Below, piece after piece: positions 26,964-35,434 of a stretch of 43,554 nt of DNA. Location: positions 1 to 43,554 of the IMG/VR virus record IMGVR_UViG_3300028920_000013; one strand, written 5' to 3'. Both the position numbers and the translations under genes were made by a program. Source of the stretch: a virus. The notes under the pieces were generated by a model, which was not told the DNA's origin, ran no database searches, and saw only the letters and a program-made list of their open reading frames with translations. Numbering within the stretch: position 1 is the stretch's first letter; every line of letters starts with the position of its first letter.

Positions 26964-27135
26964 TTCCAATCCCCAATGGTAAAGCCTTGGAACCAAAATA
27001 GTAACCAATAACTACACCAGCTAAAGTTCTAATTGTTTGTTCGCCAATTTCATTGACGGTTAGAAAAAGAGAAGCTACTGCCGCACCTACGACTATTAAG
27101 GCAATTAGATCTCTTGTAATTTCTTTTGCATTCAT
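26941..27135 (-). CDS. Holin-like membrane protein, 64 aa
   Basis: Start at ATG 27135, four bases after the upstream stop; an earlier in-frame ATG at 27192 is less likely. Two hydrophobic segments (residues 8-27 and 36-53; LIALIVVGAAVASLFLTVNE, TLAGVVIGYYFG) and a basic tail, VKKKKK. Two spans, small size and charged ends are typical of class II holins, which open the membrane at lysis. It lies in a late group of four membrane or coiled-coil genes. No endolysin is adjacent. Confidence 0.6.
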   Translation of the reverse strand: MNAKEITRDLIALIVVGAAVASLFLTVNEIGEQTIRTLAGVVIGYYFGSKALPLGIGNVKKKKK

Positions 27136-27139
27136 AAAT

Positions 27140-27373
27140 TTATTTTTTAAGATTATCTTTATTATCTTTATTATTTTTTTCTCTCTTATCAATTTTTTCA
27201 GATAAATCAGTAATACTTATTAATTCTTGTAATTCATTAATTCTATGTTGCAATCCAATTACATTTTTATTTACCTGATTTAATTGTTCATTAAGTTGAT
27301 TTTGCTGTGTTTTAGCTTGAGCTAACTGTTGTTTACGTTGCTCAAGTAAATCTTTAATTTTTTTTCCTACCAT
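27140..27373 (-). CDS. Coiled-coil protein, 77 aa
   Basis: Almost entirely one helix rich in Gln, Lys and Glu with heptad spacing (LAQAKTQQNQLNEQLNQVNK, VIGLQHRINELQEL) and a basic Asp/Lys end. It is probably a dimer or trimer. Its place before the holin-like gene suggests a lysis-group or tail-fibre-attachment role. It is not recognised. Confidence 0.55.
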   Translation of the reverse strand: MVGKKIKDLLEQRKQQLAQAKTQQNQLNEQLNQVNKNVIGLQHRINELQELISITDLSEKIDKREKNNKDNKDNLKK

Positions 27374-27386
27374 ATTATTATATTAA

Positions 27387-27872
27387 TTATAAATTTTTCC
27401 AATCCATAATCCAAACGATACGCCTATCAGTTTCAGTCATTGTTATATTGATATCGTCTTTATTTGGAAGATCTTTAATATGATCTTTAACAGTTTTATC
27501 TATAATATTAAACATTACATCAGTTTCAATTCCATCTACAAAACCCTTATTACAAATAACACTAACAAGTTGAACATCAAAATCACCATCAATAAATACT
27601 TGAGCATTCCATCTTACCCATTCTTTAAATAATTCTTCATAATTACCTTCATCTTTTACTAATAATCTTGAACAATTCAATATTCCACCTTGAATAATTG
27701 GATAACCAACAGCTTTAATTACACCATTATCATCAAAAACAATTGTTTTTGTACTATTATTATTTTCAATCTTTTTTTTGATAACATCTTTTCTTGCTGG
27801 TTTACCTTTTTTAATTTTAACGTTAGCAATTCCATCTATATCATTAATTGTTGCTTCTCTAAATTGTTTCAT
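27387..27872 (-). CDS. GNAT-like protein, 161 aa
   Basis: The N-terminus MKQFREATINDIDGIANVKI is typical of GNAT acetyltransferases, and KTIVFDDNGVIKAVGYPIIQ fits the following strands. I cannot see a clear acetyl-CoA loop (Q/RxxGxG/A), so the enzyme may be inactive or be a look-alike domain. It lies directly behind the tail-fibre gene, a spot where phages often keep tail-fibre assembly or modification proteins. Confidence 0.45.
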   Translation of the reverse strand: MKQFREATINDIDGIANVKIKKGKPARKDVIKKKIENNNSTKTIVFDDNGVIKAVGYPIIQGGILNCSRLLVKDEGNYEELFKEWVRWNAQVFIDGDFDVQLVSVICNKGFVDGIETDVMFNIIDKTVKDHIKDLPNKDDINITMTETDRRIVWIMDWKNL

Positions 27873-27876
27873 AATT

Positions 27877-30468
27877 TTATGTTATTAATGTTAATTTGAC
27901 ATCATACCAATCATTATTATATTTTACAGCCCAATAAACTTCATCTGGATTTGGTGTTGTAAGAACGTAAGAACAAAATGATCCAGATGGTATGCTAGTA
28001 TATGTTGGAGCTTCTGCAATTTGTATTGCGCAACCAGCAGATTGACCACCGTGATACCATACACTATCAGTTGTATCCCAAGTTAATTCAAAAGGAACTT
28101 TAGTTCCAGTATCTCTAAAATCTTCAACATACATAGCATAAGTTTCACTGGATATATTATCTCTATCAACTGACATATATATTCCATAACCACCATCTAA
28201 ATTTTTAGCTTCAATGTTTATTATTTTTCCAGTAGTAAGTGACGAATCAGTTTCAAAATATATACCATCACCAGTAGTTAAATCAGTTAAATCAAAATGA
28301 ATACCAGCGCTAGTTGTTGTTCCAGTAGTTACTTGAGAATCAATTACTAAACTACCAGTACCATTTGGTTCAATTTCAATGTCAGCATTGCTAGTTGATA
28401 CAATCTTTGAAGATGAAAAATCTATATCATCACTAAATACAAAATTAGTTCCATTGTAATCTAGAGTTTCAGAACCCATTGTCAAATTTTCGTTTGCACC
28501 CATTGTTATACCATCACAAGTTAAAACTCCAGCCATTGTATCATTACCATTATTAATTAAATAATCTGAATGAGCTTGAGTATTATCTTGTGAATGAGTA
28601 TATGCTGTATCCCAATTGCTACTATCTTCAACAACAGCTTTATTAACCTCACCATCTGATCCAACTATTTCAATAGAATTAACAGTGAAAGTATTAGCAC
28701 CTATATCTAAATTGCCAGTAGATGTTATGGCACCACAACCTAATGTACCTATCCCAGATACATTATCACTGTCATCAATAGTAATACCTGAATCTTGTAA
28801 TGTATCATTTCCATTCCAACGAGCAAGTCTATTATCTGTACCAAGTCCAGTTAAATTTGTACCAACTCCAAGTTGAAAATCAACTCCAGTATCATCAGTA
28901 AACCATAAAGTATTTGGAACATCATTCTTTACCCATAATTGTCCATAACCTGCAAAATCCGTACTAGCTGAAGCTCTTTCGTAAGAATAATATGATGTTA
29001 ATGTTACGACTCTACCATTAATAGTTAAAGCACTAGGAGCTAAAACAAGTAAGTCTGTATCACCACTAGTAGTACCAATATTTGTAATATTAGTTAAATT
29101 TCCACCAACCATACTGGCAGTTCCATCTGTTAATGTATTAGCTGTCAATGTACTATTTATATTTACATTATTAGGTAAACCAATAGTTATAGTTTGATCA
29201 CTAGCACTTGTTTCAATTTCATTAGTGGTTCCAGCAATAGTTAATGATTGTGAATCTAAATCTACTGCACCAGTACCAGCGTCACCAGCAAAATCTAAAT
29301 CTTGAGCTGTAACATTATCATCAACATATTTTTTTGTAGCTGCGTCTTGATTACTAACAGGATCAACAACATTATTTATTAAATGAGTACCCATATCTAA
29401 TGCACCAGTCATTGCTCTACTTCCATTAGCTAATAAATACTGAATATGATCATCATCTGAAAGTCCTGTCAAATTACCGTGATCAGCAGCTAAAGCAGCA
29501 GTAAATGTAGTGTTAAATGTACTTTGAACTTCAATTGGAGTATCATTGCCTTGTTGAAAAATTATTCTTCCAATTATTACACCTTCTAAAAACCAATCAC
29601 CCGGAATATGACTTGGTATTTCTTCCGCTTCAGCACTAGCTGAATTAGCATAAGTAGCACTTGGATAAATAAAAGACAATTCATTATTTGTAATATTTAA
29701 GAATACCCACCATACAGCATATTTATTATTCCCAATTGTATCTAATTGATCATTATTTATATCATTCCATTGAGTAATTGGATATTGAGTATATCCAGCT
29801 CCACCATTTGTTTCTTCGTGAACTGTACCATCACTTTCAAACCAATATAAATAAAAAGAACCAGTAGGCGTTGAATAATCAATTTCTGTCATTTCAAATT
29901 CATTTGTTCTTCCCCATAATGTTCCAGCAGTCATTGTAGGATTTCTAGTTCCAGTAACACCTAATATTAATCCACCAACAAAATTATCTCTTGCTAAATA
30001 TCCACCTAATCCAACAGATTTTTCTATTATATTAGTAATACCATCTGTTACCCACCAAGGATTATTTAAAATATAAAGAATACCATTAAGGTTTATAACA
30101 GAACCAAGAGGAAATTCAGTATCTAAATCCCAATTTTGAGATACGCGAGAATCAACAATTGGAGTTCCATCATTATATTTAACACCAATAAATCTAGTTG
30201 AATTTGTTGGTATTGAAATTCCATTATTTGCTTCCCAACTAAATGCTAATAATGTATCAGTATCATCATCATTTGCCTTTATAAATCCAGTTCCAGCAGA
30301 AACATTAACAGTTTCACTTCCAGCGTCAGTTATAATTCCACCAGTTCTTTGTCCTGCTGAACCAAATGAATTATTCCATTCACACTGATTCATAATATCA
30401 GTTGTTCCAATAGCTTCAGTTTTTACATTATTACATTTTATAGTTCCTTTTACGCGATCAATCTTCAT
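27877..30468 (-). CDS. Tail-fibre-like protein, 863 aa
   Basis: A long protein rich in Thr, Asn, Asp and Gly with repeated beta segments. GLSDDDHIQYLLANGSRAMT and NNVVDPVSNQDAATKKYVDD are motifs common in phage tail fibres and side fibres, and IGTTSGDTDLLVLAPSALTI-type repeats resemble fibre shafts. The C-terminal 100 residues may be the receptor-binding tip. It would trimerise. Start at ATG 30468, overlapping the upstream TGA (ATGA); an earlier ATG at 30486 is unlikely. The GNAT-like gene lies downstream. Confidence 0.75.
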   Translation of the reverse strand: MKIDRVKGTIKCNNVKTEAIGTTDIMNQCEWNNSFGSAGQRTGGIITDAGSETVNVSAGTGFIKANDDDTDTLLAFSWEANNGISIPTNSTRFIGVKYNDGTPIVDSRVSQNWDLDTEFPLGSVINLNGILYILNNPWWVTDGITNIIEKSVGLGGYLARDNFVGGLILGVTGTRNPTMTAGTLWGRTNEFEMTEIDYSTPTGSFYLYWFESDGTVHEETNGGAGYTQYPITQWNDINNDQLDTIGNNKYAVWWVFLNITNNELSFIYPSATYANSASAEAEEIPSHIPGDWFLEGVIIGRIIFQQGNDTPIEVQSTFNTTFTAALAADHGNLTGLSDDDHIQYLLANGSRAMTGALDMGTHLINNVVDPVSNQDAATKKYVDDNVTAQDLDFAGDAGTGAVDLDSQSLTIAGTTNEIETSASDQTITIGLPNNVNINSTLTANTLTDGTASMVGGNLTNITNIGTTSGDTDLLVLAPSALTINGRVVTLTSYYSYERASASTDFAGYGQLWVKNDVPNTLWFTDDTGVDFQLGVGTNLTGLGTDNRLARWNGNDTLQDSGITIDDSDNVSGIGTLGCGAITSTGNLDIGANTFTVNSIEIVGSDGEVNKAVVEDSSNWDTAYTHSQDNTQAHSDYLINNGNDTMAGVLTCDGITMGANENLTMGSETLDYNGTNFVFSDDIDFSSSKIVSTSNADIEIEPNGTGSLVIDSQVTTGTTTSAGIHFDLTDLTTGDGIYFETDSSLTTGKIINIEAKNLDGGYGIYMSVDRDNISSETYAMYVEDFRDTGTKVPFELTWDTTDSVWYHGGQSAGCAIQIAEAPTYTSIPSGSFCSYVLTTPNPDEVYWAVKYNNDWYDVKLTLIT

Positions 30469-31034
30469 AATAAAGCACCTTTCCAAAAATACTGACTTGC
30501 TGTATCTGATACAACATAAACTGCATTATCAGTATCATCATAATCAATAGTTATTGAATCTCCAGCTTCTAAATATGTCATTGCATTAGCACCTAAATTT
30601 GTAACATCTGATTCACCAATATATAAAATTCCAGTATTATCTTTATCAGCAGTAATAATTATTGAAGTTGTATCTCCAGTAAAAGTAACTTCAACAGCAG
30701 TAGTGCCAACAGAAACTTTACCACCACCTTCTATATTTTTCCTAATTGGATTTTTAATTACATTACTATTTTCATCAATAACTTTAGTCTGTTGATTTCC
30801 ATTAGTTTGATTACTAATAGTAGTTTCCTGATTAGTAATTATAGTATCTTGTTTTGTTTCAGTAGCAGGATTTACCTGATTACCACTAGAATCAATACCA
30901 ATTACAGGAAGTGTTCCAACTCCATTTTGATCTTGAACATCAACATTATCAGTTCCATCACCAATTTTAACAGGTAACGGATTTGCGTCACGAACTTTTC
31001 CTTGCTTATCTGGAATTGTTAAACTTTTAGCCAT
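30465..31034 (-). CDS. Virion protein, probably tail or fibre-base, 189 aa
   Basis: A polar N-terminal half with Asp/Asn/Gln repeats (ETKQDTIITNQETTISNQTN) and a beta-rich C-terminal half (GKVSVGTTAVEVTFTGDTTS, MTYLEAGDSITIDYDDTDNA) like small phage decoration or fibre-base domains. It shares an ATGA overlap with the tail-fibre gene, which implies matched amounts and perhaps direct contact. No precise family is recognised. Confidence 0.55.
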   Translation of the reverse strand: MAKSLTIPDKQGKVRDANPLPVKIGDGTDNVDVQDQNGVGTLPVIGIDSSGNQVNPATETKQDTIITNQETTISNQTNGNQQTKVIDENSNVIKNPIRKNIEGGGKVSVGTTAVEVTFTGDTTSIIITADKDNTGILYIGESDVTNLGANAMTYLEAGDSITIDYDDTDNAVYVVSDTASQYFWKGALL

Positions 31035-31036
31035 AA

Positions 31037-31495
31037 TTACATTATTTTAGCCGAAAATGGCAAATTATTATCTCTTGACTTAACTATCACTTGATATTTT
31101 CCGGGTTGAAATTTTACTTTTGCTTTATATAAACCACGAATATCAGGAATAGTTTTAATTATTGCACCTTGTTCATTAACAAAAATTAATGAATATTTTT
31201 TAATATTACTATAAGGTGAAATGATAATACCTTTTTCTTCACCTTCAGTTTGAAATGGTATATCACCAGCACCATCTTCCATTGGAATTGATTTAATTTC
31301 ATCATCTTCATCAGCTTCTTCTTCTTCAATATCATACAATTTATTAAAAATACTTTTACTAGCTTTAGTTACATTCTCATCTGGATCTTGTCCAGAAAAA
31401 GTTTCTTTTTTAGGTCTAGTATCTTCTTGTTCTTCTTCAATTTCATCTAAATCTTCTTGTTCTTCATCATCAAAATTTTCTTGTACTTTACTCAT
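31037..31495 (-). CDS. Acidic protein with beta domain, 152 aa
   Basis: The first 80 residues are a strongly acidic, disordered stretch (DDEEQEDLDEIEEEQEDTRP). The last 65 form a small beta domain, probably Ig-like (YSLIFVNEQGAIIKTIPDIR, KVKFQPGKYQVIVKSRDN). A flexible acidic arm plus Ig-like domain suits a capsid-surface or tail-attached protein. It lies between the fibre genes and the capsid region. The function is inferred. Confidence 0.5.
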   Translation of the reverse strand: MSKVQENFDDEEQEDLDEIEEEQEDTRPKKETFSGQDPDENVTKASKSIFNKLYDIEEEEADEDDEIKSIPMEDGAGDIPFQTEGEEKGIIISPYSNIKKYSLIFVNEQGAIIKTIPDIRGLYKAKVKFQPGKYQVIVKSRDNNLPFSAKIM

Positions 31496-31517
31496 AAAAT
31501 AAAAATTATTTATTAAA

Positions 31518-31543
31518 GTTGGCTCGCTTTAGGTGGAACCAAC
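31518..31543 (-). terminator. Intergenic hairpin
   Basis: In the minus-strand RNA GTTGGTTC pairs with GAGCCAAC (8 bp, one G-U), with a 10-nt loop. No U-run follows at once, so partial termination or RNA processing is as likely as a full stop. Confidence 0.45.
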
Positions 31544-31558
31544 AAGAACCTATTATGG

Positions 31559-31747
31559 TTACGAATTTTCTTCAACATATCTCATTGCTTTTTTACATAT
31601 TTCCATTGCTTCATTGCCCCAAACAATAAGGCACTCCTTTTTATGTTCTTGCATAATCTCTCGATTAAGTGGATCTTCTGGATCACGTTGAAACGCAACC
31701 ACTTCATCAAAGAGCTTTGCTAATTCGCGCTGCTTGTTTTTTCTCAT
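31559..31747 (-). CDS. Small charged helical protein, 62 aa
   Basis: Two helices (KQRELAKLFDEVVAFQRDPE, EAMEICKKAMRYVEENS) joined by a polar loop, with two Cys. A good ribosome site, AGGAG, lies seven bases before ATG 31747. It lies between hairpin 31518 and a glycosyltransferase gene. It is not recognised. Confidence 0.55.
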   Translation of the reverse strand: MRKNKQRELAKLFDEVVAFQRDPEDPLNREIMQEHKKECLIVWGNEAMEICKKAMRYVEENS

Positions 31748-31757
31748 TGTGTTTCTC

Positions 31758-32516
31758 CTATTTTCTTACGTGTTGGATATACAACAACGCGTTAATAGTT
31801 TTACATTTATTGTATCTTGTTAAACGCCAAAAATAACTATAATCGTCACCCCAAGGATTACCAAGTGGCAACCAATGACCTTCATCATTTTGTTTGCAAA
31901 TTTCAGACATTTTTGAATCTTTTTGAACCCATTGAGCCGGAAGACTATCTTCTCCACCATAAGGTTGCTTTACATTCTCTGGAAAAAATTGCATAAGTTC
32001 TCTGTGAAAAACAAAAGATCCAGTTCCAATTTGACCACCAGCGAAACCTTCCATTCCAACTTTAGCTTCTTCTAAAAAAAGAGGTGGCACTATTCGCCAC
32101 CCATTTTCATAACGTTTATCTTCTACTATTTCACGATCTTTTACTAACATACCACTATTAAATATTTTATAATTTGGGTAACGATTTATTTCATCATTAT
32201 AAACTTCCAAATAATTAGACATATATTCATCATCAGCGTCAAGCCAACAAATCCAATCATTATTACTCATTCGCATACCAATGTTTCTTGCAACTAAACG
32301 ACCAGAATTTTCTTTCATAAAGTAAGCACGAATAAATTTGTGTTTCATAAAAGTCTTGATAACTTCTTTACTATCATCAGTAGATCCATCATCAATAACT
32401 ATAACTTCAAATAAATCTTTTGGATAAGTTTGAGAAACTAAACTTTGTAATGTTCTACCAATACTTTCTCCTTTATTAAAACAAGGGATTATTATGCTAA
32501 ATTTCTGATCAACCAT
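31758..32516 (-). CDS. Glycosyltransferase family 2
   Basis: A 252-residue GT-A enzyme: FSIIIPCFNKGESIGRTLQS, VIVIDDGSTDDSKEVIKTFM, NSGRLVARNIGMRMSNNDWI, CWLDADDEY (DxD metal site) and GGQIGTGSFVFHRELM. All core parts are present. It is placed inside the virion genes and next to the 32873 protein with its Thr/Ser tail, away from the main glycan cluster, so it may serve that protein. The acceptor is inferred from position only. Confidence 0.85.
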   Translation of the reverse strand: MVDQKFSIIIPCFNKGESIGRTLQSLVSQTYPKDLFEVIVIDDGSTDDSKEVIKTFMKHKFIRAYFMKENSGRLVARNIGMRMSNNDWICWLDADDEYMSNYLEVYNDEINRYPNYKIFNSGMLVKDREIVEDKRYENGWRIVPPLFLEEAKVGMEGFAGGQIGTGSFVFHRELMQFFPENVKQPYGGEDSLPAQWVQKDSKMSEICKQNDEGHWLPLGNPWGDDYSYFWRLTRYNKCKTINALLYIQHVRK

Positions 32517-32533
32517 AATAATTTAGTTAATAG

Positions 32534-32806
32534 TTATTCAACGTAAATAAAGACTTCTGGAGTGGTACCAGTAATTTCAGCATAACAACCAGTTTCTAAA
32601 TAAAGACCACCATCAAAATTCTGATTGTTGCTAGTTGAAGCAGCAACACCCAATTTAGCAGCTTTCAAAGTTGCGGTTGCTGAAGTGTCTGCTTCATTGT
32701 AAAGGGTAACTGTTGCAGCGTCAGAGCCACCACAAATTGCAATCTTTTTAATTGAAATTTTTTTATCAGAAATTTGAGCCGAAGCATTAATTCTAATTAC
32801 TCTCAT
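32534..32806 (-). CDS. Small beta-rich virion-type protein, 90 aa
   Basis: Start at ATG 32806 after AAAATT, the usual context in this operon; an upstream ATG ten codons earlier is less likely. It reads MRVIRINASAQISDKKISIK, then AATVTLYNEADTSATATLKA and a Gly/Tyr-rich end (GCYAEITGTTPEVFIYVE). It looks like a small capsid or tail decoration protein. The position between capsid and fibre genes supports a structural role. Confidence 0.55.
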   Translation of the reverse strand: MRVIRINASAQISDKKISIKKIAICGGSDAATVTLYNEADTSATATLKAAKLGVAASTSNNQNFDGGLYLETGCYAEITGTTPEVFIYVE

Positions 32807-32833
32807 AATTTTATAATTATTAATAATTCTATC

Positions 32834-32859
32834 CACTTGCCCTCAAAAGAGAGCAAGTG
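32834..32859. terminator. Intergenic hairpin
   Basis: CACTTGC (32834-32840) pairs with GCAAGTG (32853-32859), with a smaller CTC/GAG pair inside. It lacks a U-run. It separates the Thr/Ser-tailed protein from the next gene and may trim or stabilise the mRNA. Confidence 0.45.
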
Positions 32860-32872
32860 AGAGAACTATCAA

Positions 32873-33454
32873 CTATGTAGTCGTTGTAGAACTAGAAGTT
32901 GATGTAGTAGAAGATGAAGTAGTTGTAGTAGAACTTGAGGTTGTTGTTGTACTTGTGGTCGTAGTTGTGGTTGTAGTAGTTGTGGTTGTAGTAGATGATG
33001 ATGTTGAAGTAGTTGTAGCTTCAAATCCAGTCACAACATATTCTACGGTCACAAACAGCCCTGAAGTAGTTGCAGTTCCAGTTTCAGCTATCTGAATTTC
33101 CAAAACATCATTTTCACGAAGATAAGTGTTTTGGTCTGGAGCAATATTGTAGGCAGTATCAGCAGTAATAGCAGTATCGTAATTAAAATTGTCAGCAGTT
33201 GACAATAAATTATCGTCCTGCGTTGCATTCCATAATTGAATTGACCAATAATTAGAAGTATCAACTGCAATTGTAGTATCAACTGTCAATGTAACAGCAA
33301 CAATTTTAATATCGCTAGGCGCTACTAAAAGAAACCTATTAGCTGAAGCTGATAAATCTCCAATATTTTGTGTGACTACTCTTGTTTCGTCAGCAGTATC
33401 TCCAATAAATCCCGGATAATAATCTTCCATTGTTCTATTCTTTTTTACGGGCAT
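32873..33454 (-). CDS. Capsid-adjacent beta protein with a Thr/Ser tail
   Basis: Residues 25-145 form a beta-sandwich-like domain (FLLVAPSDIKIVAVTLTVDT, SNYWSIQLWNATQDDNLL, DVLEIQIAETGTATTSGLFV). The last 48 residues are only Thr and Ser, the same style as in the 18084 protein. Directly downstream of the major capsid gene, it is a likely decoration protein whose tail could project from the capsid and carry glycan. It may be highly expressed. Confidence 0.65.
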   Translation of the reverse strand: MPVKKNRTMEDYYPGFIGDTADETRVVTQNIGDLSASANRFLLVAPSDIKIVAVTLTVDTTIAVDTSNYWSIQLWNATQDDNLLSTADNFNYDTAITADTAYNIAPDQNTYLRENDVLEIQIAETGTATTSGLFVTVEYVVTGFEATTTSTSSSTTTTTTTTTTTTTSTTTTSSSTTTTSSSTTSTSSSTTTT

Positions 33455-33478
33455 AATTTTACAACTTATTTATTATCT

Positions 33479-33499
33479 GGGGCGTTTATGGTACGCCCC
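33479..33499. terminator. Hairpin behind the major capsid gene
   Basis: GGGGCGT-TTATGGT-ACGCCCC, a 7-bp GC-rich perfect stem. Without a U-run it could act as an RNA-stability element that keeps capsid mRNA level high, or as a leaky terminator. Confidence 0.5.
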
Positions 33500-33510
33500 A
33501 AACCATTAAT

Positions 33511-34665
33511 TTATGCTAAATTTCTGTGAATACCAAATGCTGAAGTAGAATTTCTAACTTCCATTGTATACTGACCAGTAACCATTGCTTCAATCAAACG
33601 ACCAGTTCGTGCTAGATTCTCAACTCTAATTGCGTCACCTCTCATTGGACCTACTTTAATTCGGTCTAGGTCACCAATGATCATTACATCATCAGGTACC
33701 CAAGGATCAACAATAACTTCTAGTTCAAAACCCAAATCAGTTAAGAACTTCTCAACTGTAAATCCTGCTCTAGTAGAGTCAAAATCGTTACGTCGGTATG
33801 CTTGATCAAAAGTTGAAATAACTCTCTTAAGCGCACCGCCGACTAGGATAAATCCTCGTCCAATAGAACCGCCTGAATCGTCCCAAATATCTTTATATAA
33901 AGCATTTGTAACTGTTTCAGTTAAGCTCTCTTCTGTGGTAGTAACATTACCACCTGCTTGTGATACATATTCAATGATACCAGCCATTGAACCGTAATCA
34001 GAGTCACCACCTTCAGAAGCAGATCGAATTGAATTAATTATTGAAGAGTCAAGACTTCTCATAATTTCTTTCAAACGATATGCTGTCTGATGAGCAAATT
34101 CTGATTTAATACCAGCTAATTCAACTTCTTGTCTGGTATAAGTGATTGCTAAACCTAGACCAAAGATAGTGCAGTAGTTATAAGCTGCTGTTCTTTCTTT
34201 TGTCCAGTCTTCTTGGCTTGGTTTCCAAGATTCTTGTTTAGTATGACCGATAATCATAATTTCGGCACCTGTGCTGTGAGTTTCACCGGAAGTTGAACCA
34301 TATCCACGTTCAACAGTTAAAGTATCATTTGAAACTCCGGTTACCCGACAAACTTCAGTTTTACCTCTTTCATTGAATTTGAATAGAGTTCCAATCTTGA
34401 ATTTATCACCATCATCAGTAGCTACATCAATGCCGGTTTCTGATGAATCTAGGTCTTCGTCCAAGGTTGCTGTATTAGCATTTAAGCTATCCTCAACCCA
34501 TCTATGAGTTTTTTCAGTAGCAGTTAAACCCATTGCACCAACACGACTTAACAAAGAAGTATTGTCGCTTCGGATTATTTCTGCTAACTCATCTGACAGG
34601 TCAAGGGGATAGGTGCTTGCAGTCATATCAAAAGCTGCTGCACCTGTTGCTGCCGATAAAGACAT
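33511..34665 (-). CDS. Major capsid protein, SU10 family
   Basis: A 384-residue HK97-type coat protein. The start (AFDMTASTYPLDLSDELAEI), WVEDSLNANTATLDED, AAYNYCTIFGLGLAITYTRQ and the C-terminal VGPMRGDAIRVENLARTGRL match the SU10-type capsid family (DUF5309) as I know it. A strong ribosome site, AAGGAG, precedes ATG 34665, as expected for the most abundant protein. The scaffold gene lies upstream and hairpin 33479 downstream. Confidence 0.85.
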   Translation of the reverse strand: MSLSAATGAAAFDMTASTYPLDLSDELAEIIRSDNTSLLSRVGAMGLTATEKTHRWVEDSLNANTATLDEDLDSSETGIDVATDDGDKFKIGTLFKFNERGKTEVCRVTGVSNDTLTVERGYGSTSGETHSTGAEIMIIGHTKQESWKPSQEDWTKERTAAYNYCTIFGLGLAITYTRQEVELAGIKSEFAHQTAYRLKEIMRSLDSSIINSIRSASEGGDSDYGSMAGIIEYVSQAGGNVTTTEESLTETVTNALYKDIWDDSGGSIGRGFILVGGALKRVISTFDQAYRRNDFDSTRAGFTVEKFLTDLGFELEVIVDPWVPDDVMIIGDLDRIKVGPMRGDAIRVENLARTGRLIEAMVTGQYTMEVRNSTSAFGIHRNLA

Positions 34666-34707
34666 AATTTTATTCTCCTTGATTTTTAGTTAATAGTGTC
34701 AAGGAAT

Positions 34708-35397
34708 TTAAGACATTTTACCCAAAATGCTATCCTCAATTTTTTCAACTGTATTATTGAAGGTTTTTTTCTTTTCAGGTTTCCCTTTAGATTCGTCCTT
34801 CTTTTGAGGTGCAGGTTTTGGTGCCTTTTTCTTTTCCTTACCACTTGAACCCTTATCGTCATCATTTCCATCTTCCTGTTCATCAGCTAAATCTTGTAAA
34901 AATTCTTCAATCCTTTCAAGGGCGTCTTCAGCGTCAATTGGCGTTTCATCAAGAAGTGCCAATGGATCCTTTTTAAGAATCTTCGCTAAAGTTTTATTTC
35001 CCTTAACAAGACTGCGAATATCATCATTATCAACTAAAAGATCGGAAACTCCGATTTTGACTTTGGCAAACTCTTCGGCGTCTTGCCGTGCAAGTTCATC
35101 AACGTCAGGCTCATCTTCTTCTTCGGGTTCATCATAAGAAAATTTGCCCTTTGAAGAAGTGGACTTACTCTTCTTCTTTCTGGATTCTTCTTTTTTAGCA
35201 ACGCGCTGTTCACGTTTAGTGAGTTCAGACTGACGTTTCTTAAGTCCCTGTAATTCTTCAAGTTCTTTTTTAGAGATTTCGACTTTTTCGTCCTCTCCTT
35301 CAGAACCTTCAGAACCTTTATTTTCAGGCTGTTCGCCTTCTTGGGGTGTGTCCTCTGACTTATCGTCAGTAGGGGTTGTCCCTTTGTCTTCTGACAT
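34708..35397 (-). CDS. Probable scaffold protein, 229 aa
   Basis: A helical, very charged protein: an acidic N-terminus (DDKSEDTPQEGEQPENKGSE), a Lys/Glu coiled coil (KKELEELQGLKKRQSELTKR), acidic patches and a basic C-terminal part. Size, composition and position just upstream of the capsid gene are those of phage scaffolds, which assemble the procapsid and then leave. No protease domain is present. Confidence 0.75.
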   Translation of the reverse strand: MSEDKGTTPTDDKSEDTPQEGEQPENKGSEGSEGEDEKVEISKKELEELQGLKKRQSELTKREQRVAKKEESRKKKSKSTSSKGKFSYDEPEEEDEPDVDELARQDAEEFAKVKIGVSDLLVDNDDIRSLVKGNKTLAKILKKDPLALLDETPIDAEDALERIEEFLQDLADEQEDGNDDDKGSSGKEKKKAPKPAPQKKDESKGKPEKKKTFNNTVEKIEDSILGKMS

Positions 35398-35434
35398 AAA
35401 TTTGTCTTTAAGATTTATTATTTATATTATACCA

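Noticed and set aside
21495-30468. Possible recoding of TGA as in some Patescibacteria
   Set aside because: TGA ends two late genes in ATGA overlaps with the next start (21495 and 30465), and no gene needs TGA as a sense codon.
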